From the NCBI RefSeq assembly GCF_027923905.1, contig NZ_AP026966.1:3845001-3909000 (forward strand): a stretch of 64,000 nt of DNA, in the 5' to 3' direction. The translations under genes and the position numbers were made by a program. Below are positions 1 through 11,300 of the stretch, piece after piece. Source of the DNA: Massilia varians (GTDB lineage: Bacteria; Pseudomonadota; Gammaproteobacteria; Burkholderiales; Burkholderiaceae_D). The notes beneath the pieces are model-generated. The model searched no databases and was not told the DNA's origin. It was given only the letters and a program-made list of their open reading frames with translations. Numbering within the stretch: position 1 is the first letter of the stretch; each line of letters opens with the position of its first letter.

Positions 1-1290
<1,290 letters not shown>

Positions 1291-1327
1291 GATATTGCTC
1301 CCTAGTGGTGTTCTTAACTGAGGAGCA

Positions 1328-1355
1328 AGATAGGGGCCACTGTCCGCTTTTCAAG
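1328..1355 (-). promoter_or_regulatory. sigma-32 (heat-shock) promoter of clpB
   Basis: Read on the minus strand, a CTTGAA -35 box (1350-1355) is followed after 13 bases by CCCCTATCT (1328-1336). This closely matches the RpoH consensus CTTGAA-N13-17-CCCCATNT. It lies about 40 bp upstream of the clpB start, as expected for a classic heat-shock gene. Confidence 0.85.
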
Positions 1356-1389
1356 ATGTGCAATGGACGCGCCATGCAAGAGAACGGCG

Positions 1390-1764
1390 CTAGCCGCGCA
1401 GGGCGCGCCATGTGGCGAAGCCGGCCACGCAGAACAGGATCGAGCCGAGCAGGTGCAGCAGCGTGTGAAGCAGTGCCCAGCCGTACTCGCCGCGCTGCAG
1501 CAGCAGCACCGATTCACCCGAGAAACTGGAGAAGGTGGTCAGGCCGCCGAGGAAACCGGTGATGGCGAACAGGCGCCATTCCGGCGCCAGGGCGGGGTAG
1601 GCCGTGAAACAGCCCAGCGCCAGCCCGACCAGGTAGCCGCCTACGAGGTTGGCGGCCAGGGTACCGATCTGGACGTAGGCATGCAGGCTGCCCAGCCAGA
1701 GGCCCAGTCCCCAGCGCAGCCAGGCGCCGACCGCCGCACCAAGACCGACCGCCAGCCAGCTCAA
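1390..1764 (-). CDS. crcB: Fluoride ion channel CrcB/FluC
   Basis: A 124-residue, four-helix membrane protein of the CrcB/Fluc family, which exports fluoride as a dual-topology dimer in the inner membrane. Hydrophobic helices cover most of the protein. Family signatures are visible: GAWLRWGLG near the N-terminus, the conserved Asn in GTLAANLVGGYLVG, and GFLGGLTTFSSFSGE with the Phe/Thr/Ser residues of the fluoride path. The length is normal for the family. The start overlaps the moaE stop by 4 bp, so the two are translationally coupled in a DUF349-moaE-crcB operon. No fluoride riboswitch was noticed upstream, as expected for an internal operon gene. Confidence 0.93.
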   Translation of the reverse strand: MSWLAVGLGAAVGAWLRWGLGLWLGSLHAYVQIGTLAANLVGGYLVGLALGCFTAYPALAPEWRLFAITGFLGGLTTFSSFSGESVLLLQRGEYGWALLHTLLHLLGSILFCVAGFATWRALRG

Positions 1765-2255
1765 GCTTCAGCCCACTTGCGCTTGGCGGAATCGTCGCTG
1801 GCGCGGGCGTCGACCCAGCGCGCGCCTTCCGGCGTCTGCTCCTTCTTCCAGAACGGCGCGTCGGTCTTCAGGTAGTCCATGATGAACTCGCAGGCGGCGA
1901 AGGCCTCGCCCCGGTGCGCCGCGCCGCACGCCACCAGCACGATCTGGTCGAGCGGTTTCAAGGGACCCACGCGGTGGATGACCAGCACGCCCAGCAGCGG
2001 CCAGCGCGCCCTGGCCTGGGCCACGATGTCGCCAAGCGCCTTTTCCGTCATGCCAGGATAGTGCTCGAGCTCCATCTCCGCTACCTCCGCGCCCTCGTTC
2101 AGGTCGCGTACGGTGCCGACAAAACTCACCACGGCGCCCACGCGGCCGTCGCCGGCGCGCAGGGCGGCGAGTTCGCGCGACAGGTCGAAATCCGCTTCCT
2201 GCACGCGGATGTCGGTCAGGTGGCCGGAATCGGGCGTGCGCATCGGCACATTCAT
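1761..2255 (-). CDS. moaE: Molybdopterin synthase catalytic subunit MoaE
   Basis: The 164-residue large subunit of molybdopterin synthase. With thiocarboxylated MoaD it inserts the dithiolene sulfurs into cyclic pyranopterin monophosphate during molybdenum cofactor synthesis. Family motifs are present: VGAVVSFVGTVRD near the N-terminus, HRVGPL in the middle, and the catalytic lysine region MDYLKTDAPFWKKE near residue 140. It overlaps the upstream DUF349 gene and the downstream crcB by 4 bp each. moaD and moaA are not in this window, so the partner genes must lie elsewhere. Confidence 0.95.
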   Translation of the reverse strand: MNVPMRTPDSGHLTDIRVQEADFDLSRELAALRAGDGRVGAVVSFVGTVRDLNEGAEVAEMELEHYPGMTEKALGDIVAQARARWPLLGVLVIHRVGPLKPLDQIVLVACGAAHRGEAFAACEFIMDYLKTDAPFWKKEQTPEGARWVDARASDDSAKRKWAEA

Positions 2256-4885
2256 CGGCCGTCCTTCGCGTAGCGCGTCAACAATTGTTCGATGCGCAGC
2301 TCGGTGCGGGCGTCGAGCAGGGCCGGCAGGGCCAGCAGCTCGTGCAAGCCCTTGGCGCTAGCGCCCTGCCCCGCGCCGTGTCCGGTCCTGTGGCCGGACT
2401 TGAGCGAGCTTTGCAGCACCTCGACCTGCAGCTTGAGGCGCTCGCGCGCGAACTCGGCGCCGCTGTCGATGCCGGCCGCGATCTCCAGGCGCAGCAGCTC
2501 GTGCAGCAGCTGTTCGCGGTTGGCTTCGAGCTGGCGCGCGTAGCCGCTGCGCTCGCCTTCCAGGGCGCCCAGGGCGGCCTCGAAGCGGGCATGCAGCACC
2601 GCTTCGTATCCGCCTTCGAGCGGCAGCAGCGCGTCCCAGCGCGCGCGCCAGTCGGAAGGATTGGTGTGGGCGTCGGGATTGACGATGGCGTTTTCCAGCG
2701 CCTGGATCAGGCGCAGCTTGTCGCGCACGGCGCCGGCCAGCGCCAGCCCGGCGGCGCGGCGCGCCACGTCGGCATGGTGCTGCACCGCGGCCAGGGCGGC
2801 GTGGTAGCGCTTCTCGATGCGCGCCTCGTGGGCGCGCGGCACCGGTCCGATCGCGGCCCATTCGGCCGCCGCCTCGCGCAGCAGCTTGCTGGCGGTGGCC
2901 GGGGTGGCATCCGGCGCGGCGGCTTCGAGGCGCGCGCACAATGCGTCCTTGGCCGCTTCGTGGGCGCGCCGTTCGGCGTCCGCCGCATGGGCATGTTCCT
3001 TGCGCTTGGCGAACAGCGCGTCGCAGGCGGCGCGGAAGCGCTGCCACAGCGCCTGCTCGGCCTTGCGCTCGAGCGGCAGCGCGCGCGCATGCTCCTGCCA
3101 GCGCGCCTGCAGATCGCGCAGGGCGTCGACGGCGTGGCGGTCGTGCGGATCGAGCGCCAGCGCTTCGTCGATCAGCTGCTCGCGCACGCTCATCTCGCCC
3201 TTGCGCTGTTCTTCCAGCGGGCGCTGGAGCGTATTGAGCGCCTCGGAAAACAGCCCGTCGAGGCGCTTCTTGTCCTTGCGGTCGATCGCGCCCAGGTGGC
3301 TCCAGGCGGTGCGCAGGCGCTGCACCGTGCCGGACACGTGTTTCCAGTCGGCCTCGCCGGATTCCAGGCGTGCGATCTCGGCCTGGGCCTCGTCGACCAG
3401 GGCCTGGGCGCGCGCGGCGTTGGCGTGGCGCTCGTCGGCCAGGTGGCGGAAGTGGGCGGCGGCCGGCGCATAGGCCGCCGTGCAGGCGGCGTCGAAGCGT
3501 TCCCACAGCGAGCGCGGCGCGGCGCCCGACAGGCTGTCGAGCGCCTTCCAGCGCTCGCGCATGCTGCCGACCTTCTTGGCCAGTTCGCCCATCGCCAGGT
3601 TCTGCGCGGACAAGGACTCGACCTGCTTGATGAGCTCTTCGCGCGAAACGTTGCCGCCCCAGCGCGCCCAGTCGGACAGGCGCTTGAGCTCGGCGCGCAC
3701 GTGGTTCAGGCGCTCGGCCTGGGCAGGCGTGAGACGCATGCCCTTGTCCTTGCTTTCCTTGAGCGACTTGTCGAGCTCGGCGGCGGTGCCGAGGGAGCCT
3801 TGCTGCAGGGCTGCTTCCATCGCATCGAGCCGGTCCAGGAAGTGCTGGTCGGCGCCCTTGTTCTGGGCCTTGGGCGGCTTCGGCGCGGATGGCGCCGCCG
3901 CGGCCGGCCTGGCCGGCTCCGGCTTTGGCCTGGGCGCCTCTTGCGGCAGGCTGGCCAGCAGCGCATCGAAGCGTCCCTGCAGTTGTGCGCCCGGTGCGTT
4001 GGCGGGCAAGGCCGGCAGGCGCTGCCATTCCTTGCGCAGCAGCTCCGCCTTCAGTTCCGCGATCGGCTGGGCCTGCCACTGCGCGAGCGCGGCCTCGCGC
4101 GCGGCCAGCGCGGCGCGGTCCTGTTCCAGGGTGGCCAGGCTGGCGGCCAGGCGCGCCTGCTCGGTGACGACTTCCGCCACCAGCGAGCGCGGCAGCGACG
4201 CATGGCCCGGCGCCACCAGGGCGGCGGCCTGCTCGCGCGACAGCGCATCGAGGCGTTCGGCAAAGGCGGCGGGCTCGAGGCCGCCCGACTCGAGCTGGCG
4301 CAGCGCGGCCAGGCGGTCGATCATGGCACGCTGCAACTGCACCTGGTGTTCCAGGCGCTGGCCGAGTTCGCTCCGGACGGCATCGAACTCCGGCGCCAGT
4401 TCCGGCGCGCTGATGAGCGCCCATTTACGGTCGAGTTCGGCAACGTGGTTCGGCGTCAGGAGCGCGTCGTCGCGCAGTGCCCTGGCATGCGCCAGGGCTT
4501 CCTGGCCGCGGCGCAGCTCGGCGTCATGGTGGCGGATCGCGTCCAGGCGCGCCTGCATCAGCTTGGCGACGCGCCGATCCAGGTTACGCATCGCCGCATG
4601 CACGCGCTCGAGCTGCGGCCGGCTGTGGACCAGTTCGGCGGCAGCCAGGCGCAGTTCGGAAAATTCGGAGGAAAGGATGAAGGCGACCGCGGCTTGCTCG
4701 TCGCCGTTCAGTTGCTTGAGCTGTTCGGCCTGCTGCTCGCGCGGGCTCGGTGCACCGGCGGCCGATGGCCCACCCGGCGGCGCGGCTGGTCCGGCATCCC
4801 GGGCCACCGGCGCGCTGCCCGGCTTGTCACCAGTGGCGCCGGCCGGCTTGTCGCCACCCTGCCGCTTGAAAAGGAATTCGAACAT
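2252..4885 (-). CDS. Large DUF349 domain-containing protein
   Basis: An 877-residue cytosolic, highly helical, Ala/Arg/Glu-rich protein with repeated segments of the type W..W..L....R...LW.RF..A...ACD, which is typical of DUF349. After a short MFEFLFKRQGG start comes a Pro/Ala/Gly-rich stretch (residues 10-50) and a long helical region. A second low-complexity Ala/Pro/Lys linker lies near residues 320-345. Several DUF349 repeats fill the C-terminal 500 residues. The molecular function of the family is unknown to me. It is the first gene of the operon with moaE and crcB (4-bp overlap with moaE). Confidence 0.85.
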   Translation of the reverse strand: MFEFLFKRQGGDKPAGATGDKPGSAPVARDAGPAAPPGGPSAAGAPSPREQQAEQLKQLNGDEQAAVAFILSSEFSELRLAAAELVHSRPQLERVHAAMRNLDRRVAKLMQARLDAIRHHDAELRRGQEALAHARALRDDALLTPNHVAELDRKWALISAPELAPEFDAVRSELGQRLEHQVQLQRAMIDRLAALRQLESGGLEPAAFAERLDALSREQAAALVAPGHASLPRSLVAEVVTEQARLAASLATLEQDRAALAAREAALAQWQAQPIAELKAELLRKEWQRLPALPANAPGAQLQGRFDALLASLPQEAPRPKPEPARPAAAAPSAPKPPKAQNKGADQHFLDRLDAMEAALQQGSLGTAAELDKSLKESKDKGMRLTPAQAERLNHVRAELKRLSDWARWGGNVSREELIKQVESLSAQNLAMGELAKKVGSMRERWKALDSLSGAAPRSLWERFDAACTAAYAPAAAHFRHLADERHANAARAQALVDEAQAEIARLESGEADWKHVSGTVQRLRTAWSHLGAIDRKDKKRLDGLFSEALNTLQRPLEEQRKGEMSVREQLIDEALALDPHDRHAVDALRDLQARWQEHARALPLERKAEQALWQRFRAACDALFAKRKEHAHAADAERRAHEAAKDALCARLEAAAPDATPATASKLLREAAAEWAAIGPVPRAHEARIEKRYHAALAAVQHHADVARRAAGLALAGAVRDKLRLIQALENAIVNPDAHTNPSDWRARWDALLPLEGGYEAVLHARFEAALGALEGERSGYARQLEANREQLLHELLRLEIAAGIDSGAEFARERLKLQVEVLQSSLKSGHRTGHGAGQGASAKGLHELLALPALLDARTELRIEQLLTRYAKDGR

Positions 4886-4963
4886 GATGAAATCGCACTT
4901 CCAAAACCCCCATCATAGCAAACAACCATCGTGGCGCCCGCCACGCGCCCTTGTTTCATGCAT

Positions 4964-5545
4964 TCAGTGCGCGGCGTAGCGCGGCAGGAACGATAGCGCG
5001 CCTTGCCTGGACGGATTGCCGTCGATGGCGCCGGCCATGACCTGGCCGGTGCCATAGCCGCGGTTCTCGTTCTGCCAGGCATCCTGGACCAGCATCTGGT
5101 TGGCGATTGCAAACCAGACTTCGCTCGGCACATGGACGCGCGCCAGCGGGAACAACTCGCGTTCCTCGCGCTCCAGGCGCTCGAGCAGCAGGCTGCAGCA
5201 GCGTTCCAGGGCGGCGCCGAAGCCGGGGTCGTGCACGGCCGCCGCCGCATGGGCGTCGGCGCGCGCCTCGATCGCGGCCAGGGTCAGGGCATCGAGCTCG
5301 CCCAGCAGTTCGGCGCCCGCGCCAGCGCGGCGCAGGGCCGGCACCACGAACTTGTCGAGCTTGCGCCAGTAGCAGTTGTCGAAGGCGACCCGCAAGGCAT
5401 CGCAGGCCAGCTTGACCTCGCGTCGGGTCGGCATGGCATGCTGGCGGGTGCCCGGTTGCCAGCGTTCCAGCAGGGACTGCAGGCCGATGCGCGCGCTGGC
5501 TTGTTCGATGGACAGGGTCACCAGCGTGTAGGTCGAAGTCAGCAT
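4964..5545 (-). CDS. Hypothetical helical protein, possibly hemerythrin-like
   Basis: A 193-residue soluble protein I do not recognise with certainty. It is predicted to be mostly helical. The segment LEREERELFPLARVH (about residues 130-145) resembles the E..E.LFP helix of hemerythrin-like (HHE) proteins, but the regular spread of iron-binding histidines is not obvious, so this is only a fold-level guess. The C-terminus (NRGYGTGQVMAGAIDGNPS) is less structured and may carry a separate conserved motif. It appears to be monocistronic, between the DUF349 operon and the ycaQ-like gene. Confidence 0.6.
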   Translation of the reverse strand: MLTSTYTLVTLSIEQASARIGLQSLLERWQPGTRQHAMPTRREVKLACDALRVAFDNCYWRKLDKFVVPALRRAGAGAELLGELDALTLAAIEARADAHAAAAVHDPGFGAALERCCSLLLERLEREERELFPLARVHVPSEVWFAIANQMLVQDAWQNENRGYGTGQVMAGAIDGNPSRQGALSFLPRYAAH

Positions 5546-5767
5546 CTTGTCTCCTCTCAGGATGGCTTCGCCAGGGCGGGGCCGGGCGCGGGCCGCGGGT
5601 CTTGGCTGGGGAAGCGTTTTTGTCGGGGTGGACGGCAGCTTTTATTGTTATGGCCGGCCTCAGGGAACTCGTAGTGTAGAGAGATGCCCCTACTCGGGTT
5701 TGAGGTGGCGCAAGCGACGACCGGTGGACATTGGAGACTTTTTAGTTGTTGCGATGTCAAAGCACGA

Positions 5768-7014
5768 TTACGGCAACGCGACGGTTCCGGAAGCGGCGAG
5801 CGCTGCAGTCAGCCGCATGCCGAAGCTTTCCGGTACGGCATGATTGAGCCGCACCCGGGCGCATCCGTGCCAGCGCGCGCAGCGCAGTATAGCGGCGGCC
5901 ACGTCATCCACCAAGCGCTCGCTGACGCGCACGCCAGGCTCCAGGTGCACGCTGCGCAGTTCGAAGTCGCCGGCCTTGCGGTGGGCCTTGGCATCGATCC
6001 GCCCGACCAGCGCGCCGCGGCGCAGGATCGGCAGCGTGAAGTAACCGTAGCGCCGTTTGGGCGCCGGGGTATAGCATTCGAGCCGGTAGTCGAAGCCGAA
6101 CAGCTCGAGCGCGCGGCGCCGGTCCCAGACGATCGGGTCGAACGGCGACAGCAGCGTGGTCAGGCGCGGCGCCAGCCGCCCTTCCATTGCCTGGCGCGCC
6201 AGCAGCGCATGCTCGGGGTGGATGTAGACCGGATCGTTCCATCCTTCGACCCGCCCGCGCAGCAGCAGGCCCTGCTCCGCCAGCGCCGCGGGGTCCGGGT
6301 GCGGACGCCGGGTGCGGTGGTAGTCGGGAATCCACGCGGCCCGGGCCAGTCCGAGCGCGCGCACCGCCTGCAGCACGAAGCCGCGGCGCACGTCCTCCAG
6401 CGCCGGCAGGTGGGCGTCGTGCCAGGTCGGGTGCACCCGTTCGGCCAGGTCGTAAATGCGCTGGAAATTGTGGCGGCGCGCGATCATCAGTTCGCCCGCC
6501 GTGAACAGTACTTCCAGGCTGCGCTTCTCGGGCTTCCATTCCCACCAGCCGCCGCCCTTGCCTTCGCTGCGTTCGAAGTCGGACGAGCGCACCGGCCCCT
6601 GTTCGCGCACGTGCGCCAGCAGCGCTGCGACCTGGTCGGCGCGTTCGCGCATCCAGTTGGCGGAGTACTTCCAGCCCATGGCCTCCGGGTCGAGCATGCG
6701 GTGGCGGTACAGGCCGTAATCTTCGATCGGCAGGAAGCAGGCCTCGTGCGCCCAGTATTCGAACAGATGGCCCTCGGCCAGCAATTCGTCGAGCCAGACC
6801 GGGTCATAGTCGCCCAGCCGGCTCCACAGCACCAGGTAGGGGCTGCGCGCGACCACGCTGATGGTATCGATCTGGAGCATGCCCATGCGCCGGATCGCCG
6901 CCAGCACGTCGCGCTTGCTGCGCGGCGGCGCCGCGGCGCCAGCATCTCCTGCGCCAGGTGCAGGGCCCGGGCGCCACTTAAGGAAAGTTCGAAATCCGGC
7001 TTGATCGCGCTCAT
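5768..7014 (-). pseudogene. YcaQ-family winged-helix DNA glycosylase, frameshifted near the N-terminus
   Basis: The family (DUF1006/HTH_42; E. coli YcaQ/AlkX) unhooks interstrand DNA crosslinks. The body of the protein, from about 6945 to the stop at 5768, is well conserved: MGMLQIDTISVVARSPYLVLWSR split over the first helix, WEW near residue 120, a GWNDPVYIHP segment and a typical C-terminus. The expected N-terminus (MSAIKPDFELSLSGARALHLAQ, in two parts) is encoded by an ATG at 7014 but in another frame. The frames meet in a GCG/CGC-rich stretch at about 6920-6945, and one added base would rejoin them. This is either a real frameshift or a base missing from the assembly. Confidence 0.8.
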
Positions 7015-7066
7015 GTCCTTATTTTAATAGCAAACCAATACTACTGTAAAAAAACACAGTCTTTCC

Positions 7067-7096
7067 TTGGGCGACACGTGAAGTCTGCGCTATAGT
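7067..7096 (+). promoter_or_regulatory. Candidate sigma-70 promoter for sbcDC
   Basis: TTGGGC at 7067-7072 and TATAGT at 7091-7096 are separated by 18 bp and lie 30 bp upstream of the sbcD start, in an AT-richer gap between divergent genes. Recognised by consensus only. Confidence 0.5.
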
Positions 7097-7125
7097 GAGC
7101 GCCGACCCGACTTTCCATTCCAACC

Positions 7126-8379
7126 ATGCGGCTGCTCCATACTTCCGACTGGCACCTGGGCCAGACCCTGCACACCTTCGATCGCAGCTACGAGCATGCG
7201 TGCTTCCTCGACTGGTTGGTGGCGACGCTCGCGGCGCAGCAGATCGACGTGCTGCTCATTGCCGGCGACATCTTTGACAATGCCAACCCGTCGGCCGCCG
7301 CCCACCGCCAGCTGTACCGTTTCCTGCAGCAGGCAAGGAGGGAGGTGCCGCATCTGCAGGTGGTGGTCATCGCCGGCAACCACGATTCGCCCGGGCGGCT
7401 CGAAGCGCCCACGCCGCTGCTGGAAGCGCACGGCACCATCGTGGTGGGCAACGTCGCACGCAGCCCGGACGGCAGCGTCGATCTCGAGCGCCTCCTGGTG
7501 CCGCTGCGCCGGCGCGACGGGACGGTCGGTGCATGGTGCCTGGCGGTTCCCTTCCTGCGCCCGGGCGACGTGCCGCGGGTGGCGGCCGAAGACGAATCGG
7601 CGGCGCTGGACCCCTATCTGCAAGGCACCGCCCTGCTCTACCGCCAGGCCTTCGCGCTGGCCCGGTCGCGCTGCACCGGGAACGAGGCGATCGTCGCCAT
7701 GGGGCACTGCCACATGGTCGACGGCCAGTCGTCCCAGGATTCCGAGCGCCGCATCGTGATCGGCGGCACCGAGGCCCTGCCGGCGTCGATGTTCGATCCG
7801 CAAGTGGCCTACGTGGCCCTGGGCCACCTCCATCTGGCGCAACGGGTCGGCGGCCATGAGCACCGCCGCTATTGCGGCAGCCCGCTGCCGCTGTCCTTCT
7901 CCGAAGTCGGCTACCAGCACCAGGTGCTGCTCGTCGAGCTCGACGGCGCGAGCACCCGGTCGGTGACGCCGCTGCCGGTACCGCGCGCGGTGCAATTGCT
8001 GCGCGTACCAAGCCAGCCGGCGCCGATCGACGAGGTGCTGGCCGCGCTGGAAGCGCTCGCCCTTCCCGACGCGCCACCGCAGCAGCAGCCCTTCCTCGAG
8101 GTGCGCGTGCTGCTCGAAGGTCCCGAGCCGGGCCTGCGCGCGCGCGTCGAAGCGGCCCTCGCCGGCAAGCCGGTGCGCCTGGCCAAGATCGAGCCGACGC
8201 GCCGCCACGCCAGCGTCGACCAGGCCGAGGAAGCCCTGAGCCTCGACCAGCTGGCCCAGCTGCAGCCGGACGACATCTTCCGGCGCCTGTGGGCGCAGCG
8301 CTACGGCGACGAGGCGCCGCCGGAGCAGCTGGCGGCTTTCGCCGAGCTCACCACGGCCCTGGGTGGAGACGCGGCATGA
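7126..8379 (+). CDS. sbcD: Exonuclease subunit SbcD
   Basis: The 417-residue Mre11-type nuclease subunit of the SbcCD complex, which cleaves DNA hairpins and processes double-strand ends. The metallophosphoesterase motifs are in order: TSDWHLGQ (residues 6-13), LIAGDIFDN (about 45), VIAGNHDSPGR (about 83), MGHCHM (about 190) and ALGHLHLAQ (about 225). A C-terminal capping domain follows. The stop overlaps the sbcC start (ATGA at 8376), so the two are translationally coupled. Confidence 0.97.
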   Translation: MRLLHTSDWHLGQTLHTFDRSYEHACFLDWLVATLAAQQIDVLLIAGDIFDNANPSAAAHRQLYRFLQQARREVPHLQVVVIAGNHDSPGRLEAPTPLLEAHGTIVVGNVARSPDGSVDLERLLVPLRRRDGTVGAWCLAVPFLRPGDVPRVAAEDESAALDPYLQGTALLYRQAFALARSRCTGNEAIVAMGHCHMVDGQSSQDSERRIVIGGTEALPASMFDPQVAYVALGHLHLAQRVGGHEHRRYCGSPLPLSFSEVGYQHQVLLVELDGASTRSVTPLPVPRAVQLLRVPSQPAPIDEVLAALEALALPDAPPQQQPFLEVRVLLEGPEPGLRARVEAALAGKPVRLAKIEPTRRHASVDQAEEALSLDQLAQLQPDDIFRRLWAQRYGDEAPPEQLAAFAELTTALGGDAA

Positions 8380-11300
8380 GGATCCTGCGCATCAGCGGCA
8401 AGAACCTGGCTTCGCTGGCCGGCGAATTCCTGGTCGACTTCGAAGCCGAACCGCTCGCCTCGAGCGGCCTGTTCGCCATCAGCGGCCCCACCGGCGCGGG
8501 AAAAAGCACCCTGCTCGACGCCCTGTGCCTGGCGCTGTACGACGCCACCCCGCGCCTGCTCAAGCGCGCCGGCAGCCAGTTGCCGGACGTCGGCGGCGAC
8601 ACCGTCTCGGCGCTCGACCCGCGCACCCTGCTGCGGCGCGGCGCCGCCGACGCCTGGGCCGAGGTCGACTTCGCCGGCAACGACGACATCCGCTACCGCG
8701 CGCGCTGGAGCGTGCGCCGCGCCTACGGCAAGCCGAGCGGCGCCCTGCAGCCCTCGAAGATGACCCTGCACCGGCTGCCCGAACTGGCGCCGCTGGGCGG
8801 CACCAAGACCGAAGTGACGCTGGAAATCGTGCAGCGCATCGGCCTGTCCTTCGAACAGTTCACGCGCGCCGTGCTGCTGGCGCAGAACGAGTTCTCGGCC
8901 TTCCTCAAGACCGACGAGAACGAACGCGGCGAGCTGCTGGAAACCCTCACCGGCACCACGATCTACAGCGACATTTCGCGGCGCGCTTTCGAGCGCTACC
9001 GGGCCGAGCAGGAGCGGACCCGGACCCTGTCCGCCAGGCTGGCCAACCAGGCGCCGATGCCGCCCGACGAACGCGACAAGCTCGAAGCCGAGCGCGTGAA
9101 TGCCGAGCTGGCGCTGGAAGCGGTCGATGCGCGCCGCGCCGCCCTCGAAGGCGAATTGCGCTGGCACCAGGAAGCGGCCAAGCTCCAGCAGAGCGAAGCC
9201 CAGGCCCTGGCTGCCCTCGACAGGGCCCAGGCCGCGCAGCAGGAGGCGGCCGGACGGCGCCAGCGCCTGGCCACCCTCGACGCGGTACAGCCGGCCCGCC
9301 CGCTGGTCACGGACGTCCAGCGCCTGCAGGAAGAACACAAGGCGGCGCTCGAGTCGACCGGGAAGCTGGAAAGCGCGCTGGCGGCGGCGCTGGATGCGCG
9401 CCGCCAGGCGGCGCTCGAGGTCGATGCCGCCCTGTCCGCCCTCGATGCCGCCGAAAGCGCCTTGCGTGCCTCGGCGCCACAGCTCGACAGCGCCAAGGCG
9501 CTCGACGCCGCCATCGCCGCGCTCGCACCCGCGCACGGCCAGGCCGCGGCCGCACTGGAAGGCGCCCGCGCCGAGGCGCGCCAGGCGCGCGCCGTGCACA
9601 CCGCCAAGGCGGCCGAACACGACAGCGCGAAAGGCCAGCGCGAGCGCGCCGGCGGCTGGCTGGCGCTGCACGCGCGGCTGGAACCGATGGCGACCCAGTG
9701 GCCGCGCTGGGACAAGCTGCTGACCCAGGCCGCGCAGTCGGTCGCGCTCGACGCCGGCGCCGCCAGCGCGCTGGCGGCGGTGACCGTCCAGGCGCAGCAG
9801 GCCGCCGCGCACGAGCAGGCCGCCGCCCTGGCGCTGAGCGGCGCCAGCGAGCGCCTCGAAGCCCTCGACACGGCGCGGCGCGAAGCGATGGCCGCCCTCG
9901 ACGCGGTCGACCCGCAGGCGCTCGACAGCGAACGCCAGGCCCTGGACGCGCGCCGCGAGCGCCTGGGCGCCGCCGAGAAGGCCTGGACGGCGCTGGTCAC
10001 GACACGCCAGGAGCATGCCGACACCGCTGCCGAACTCGACCGGGTGGACACGGCCCGCGCCGCCGCCGGCCGCCTGCTGGAGGAAGCACGCGGCGCAGCG
10101 CCGGCCCTCGCGGCGGCGCTGCGGCAGGCCGAGAAGTCGCTGGCCGCGGCGGAGCTGGCCTGCGCGTCAAACGTGGAGCAATTGCGCGCGACCTTGCACG
10201 ATGAGACGCCCTGCCCGGTCTGCGGCTCGCACCAGCATCCCTACCGCGACGCTGGCCGCGAGGACATGCTGCACGCCATGCTGGCGAACCTGCGCGCCGA
10301 GGTCGGCGACTGCCGGGGCCGCCTGCGCGACAACGAGGCCGTGCAGGCGGCGCAGGCCGCCACCCTGGCCGCCACCGGCGACCGGCTCGCCGGACTGCAG
10401 CGCGAACGCGCCACCCTGCGCAAGCTGCTCGACGAACTCGAAGCGGAGTGGGCCGCGCAGCCGCTGGCGGCCGAGGTCCCGGCCGCCGACGGCCAGGACG
10501 ATACGGTGCGCAAGGCCTGGTTCGCCGATGCCCGCGACGCGCTACGCGCCGCCGCGGCGGCGCTGGACGGCCGCGCCGCTGCCCTGCGCCGCGCGGCACT
10601 GGCGCGCGACGCCGCCCAGGCCGCCTACGACAAGGCGCAACAGGAGCATGCCGGCCTGCGCCAGGCCCGCGATAGCGCGCGCGAGGCCGGCGCCCGCCTG
10701 CAGGCCGAGTTGCGCGCCGCGACGGTCCAGCGCGATGCCGCCGCCGCCCAGCTGGCGCATTTGCTGGCCGAGCTCGACCCGGTCCTGTCGCATGCCTGCG
10801 GCGACGGCTGGCAGGATGCCTGGCGCCGCCAGGGCGACGCCTGGCATGAAGGCCGCGCCCAAGAGGCCGCGCAATGGCAACAGCAGACCGAGCTGCAGAC
10901 GCGCAGCAGCGCCGCCCTTGCCACGCTCGAGGCCGAGGTGGCCGGCGCGCTCGATCGCATCGCCCAGGCCGATCGCCACGGCGCCGGCGTCGCCGCCGAG
11001 TTCAAGCGCATCGACGCCGAGCTGAAGGACAAGCGCGACCAGCGCCTCGCCCTGTGGCACGGCCGGCCGGTCGCCGAAGTGGAGCAGGCACTGCAGGCCG
11101 CCGTCGGTGCCGCCCGCAATCATCTGTCGGCCCGCCAGGCGGTGGCCACCGAGACCGCGCAGCGCGAAGCCAGCGCCCGCAGCGCACTGGCCCAGCTGAC
11201 CGGGCACATCGCCCAGCTCGACGCCGCCGGCGCCAGGGCCGCCGCGGCGCTGGCCGACTGGCTGGAAGACTACCGCAAGTCGGCCTTCGTCAAGGGCCTC

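Noticed and set aside
2285..4918. Long plus-strand open frame opposite the DUF349 gene (877 codons)
   Set aside because: It mirrors the real gene because high GC at codon position 3 suppresses stops on the antisense strand; the product is low-complexity with no family features and no ribosome-binding site.
8301..10016. 571-codon minus-strand frame opposite sbcC
   Set aside because: Antisense shadow of the Ala/Glu/Arg-rich coiled coil; the translation is Gly/Arg/Gln-rich with no recognisable domain.
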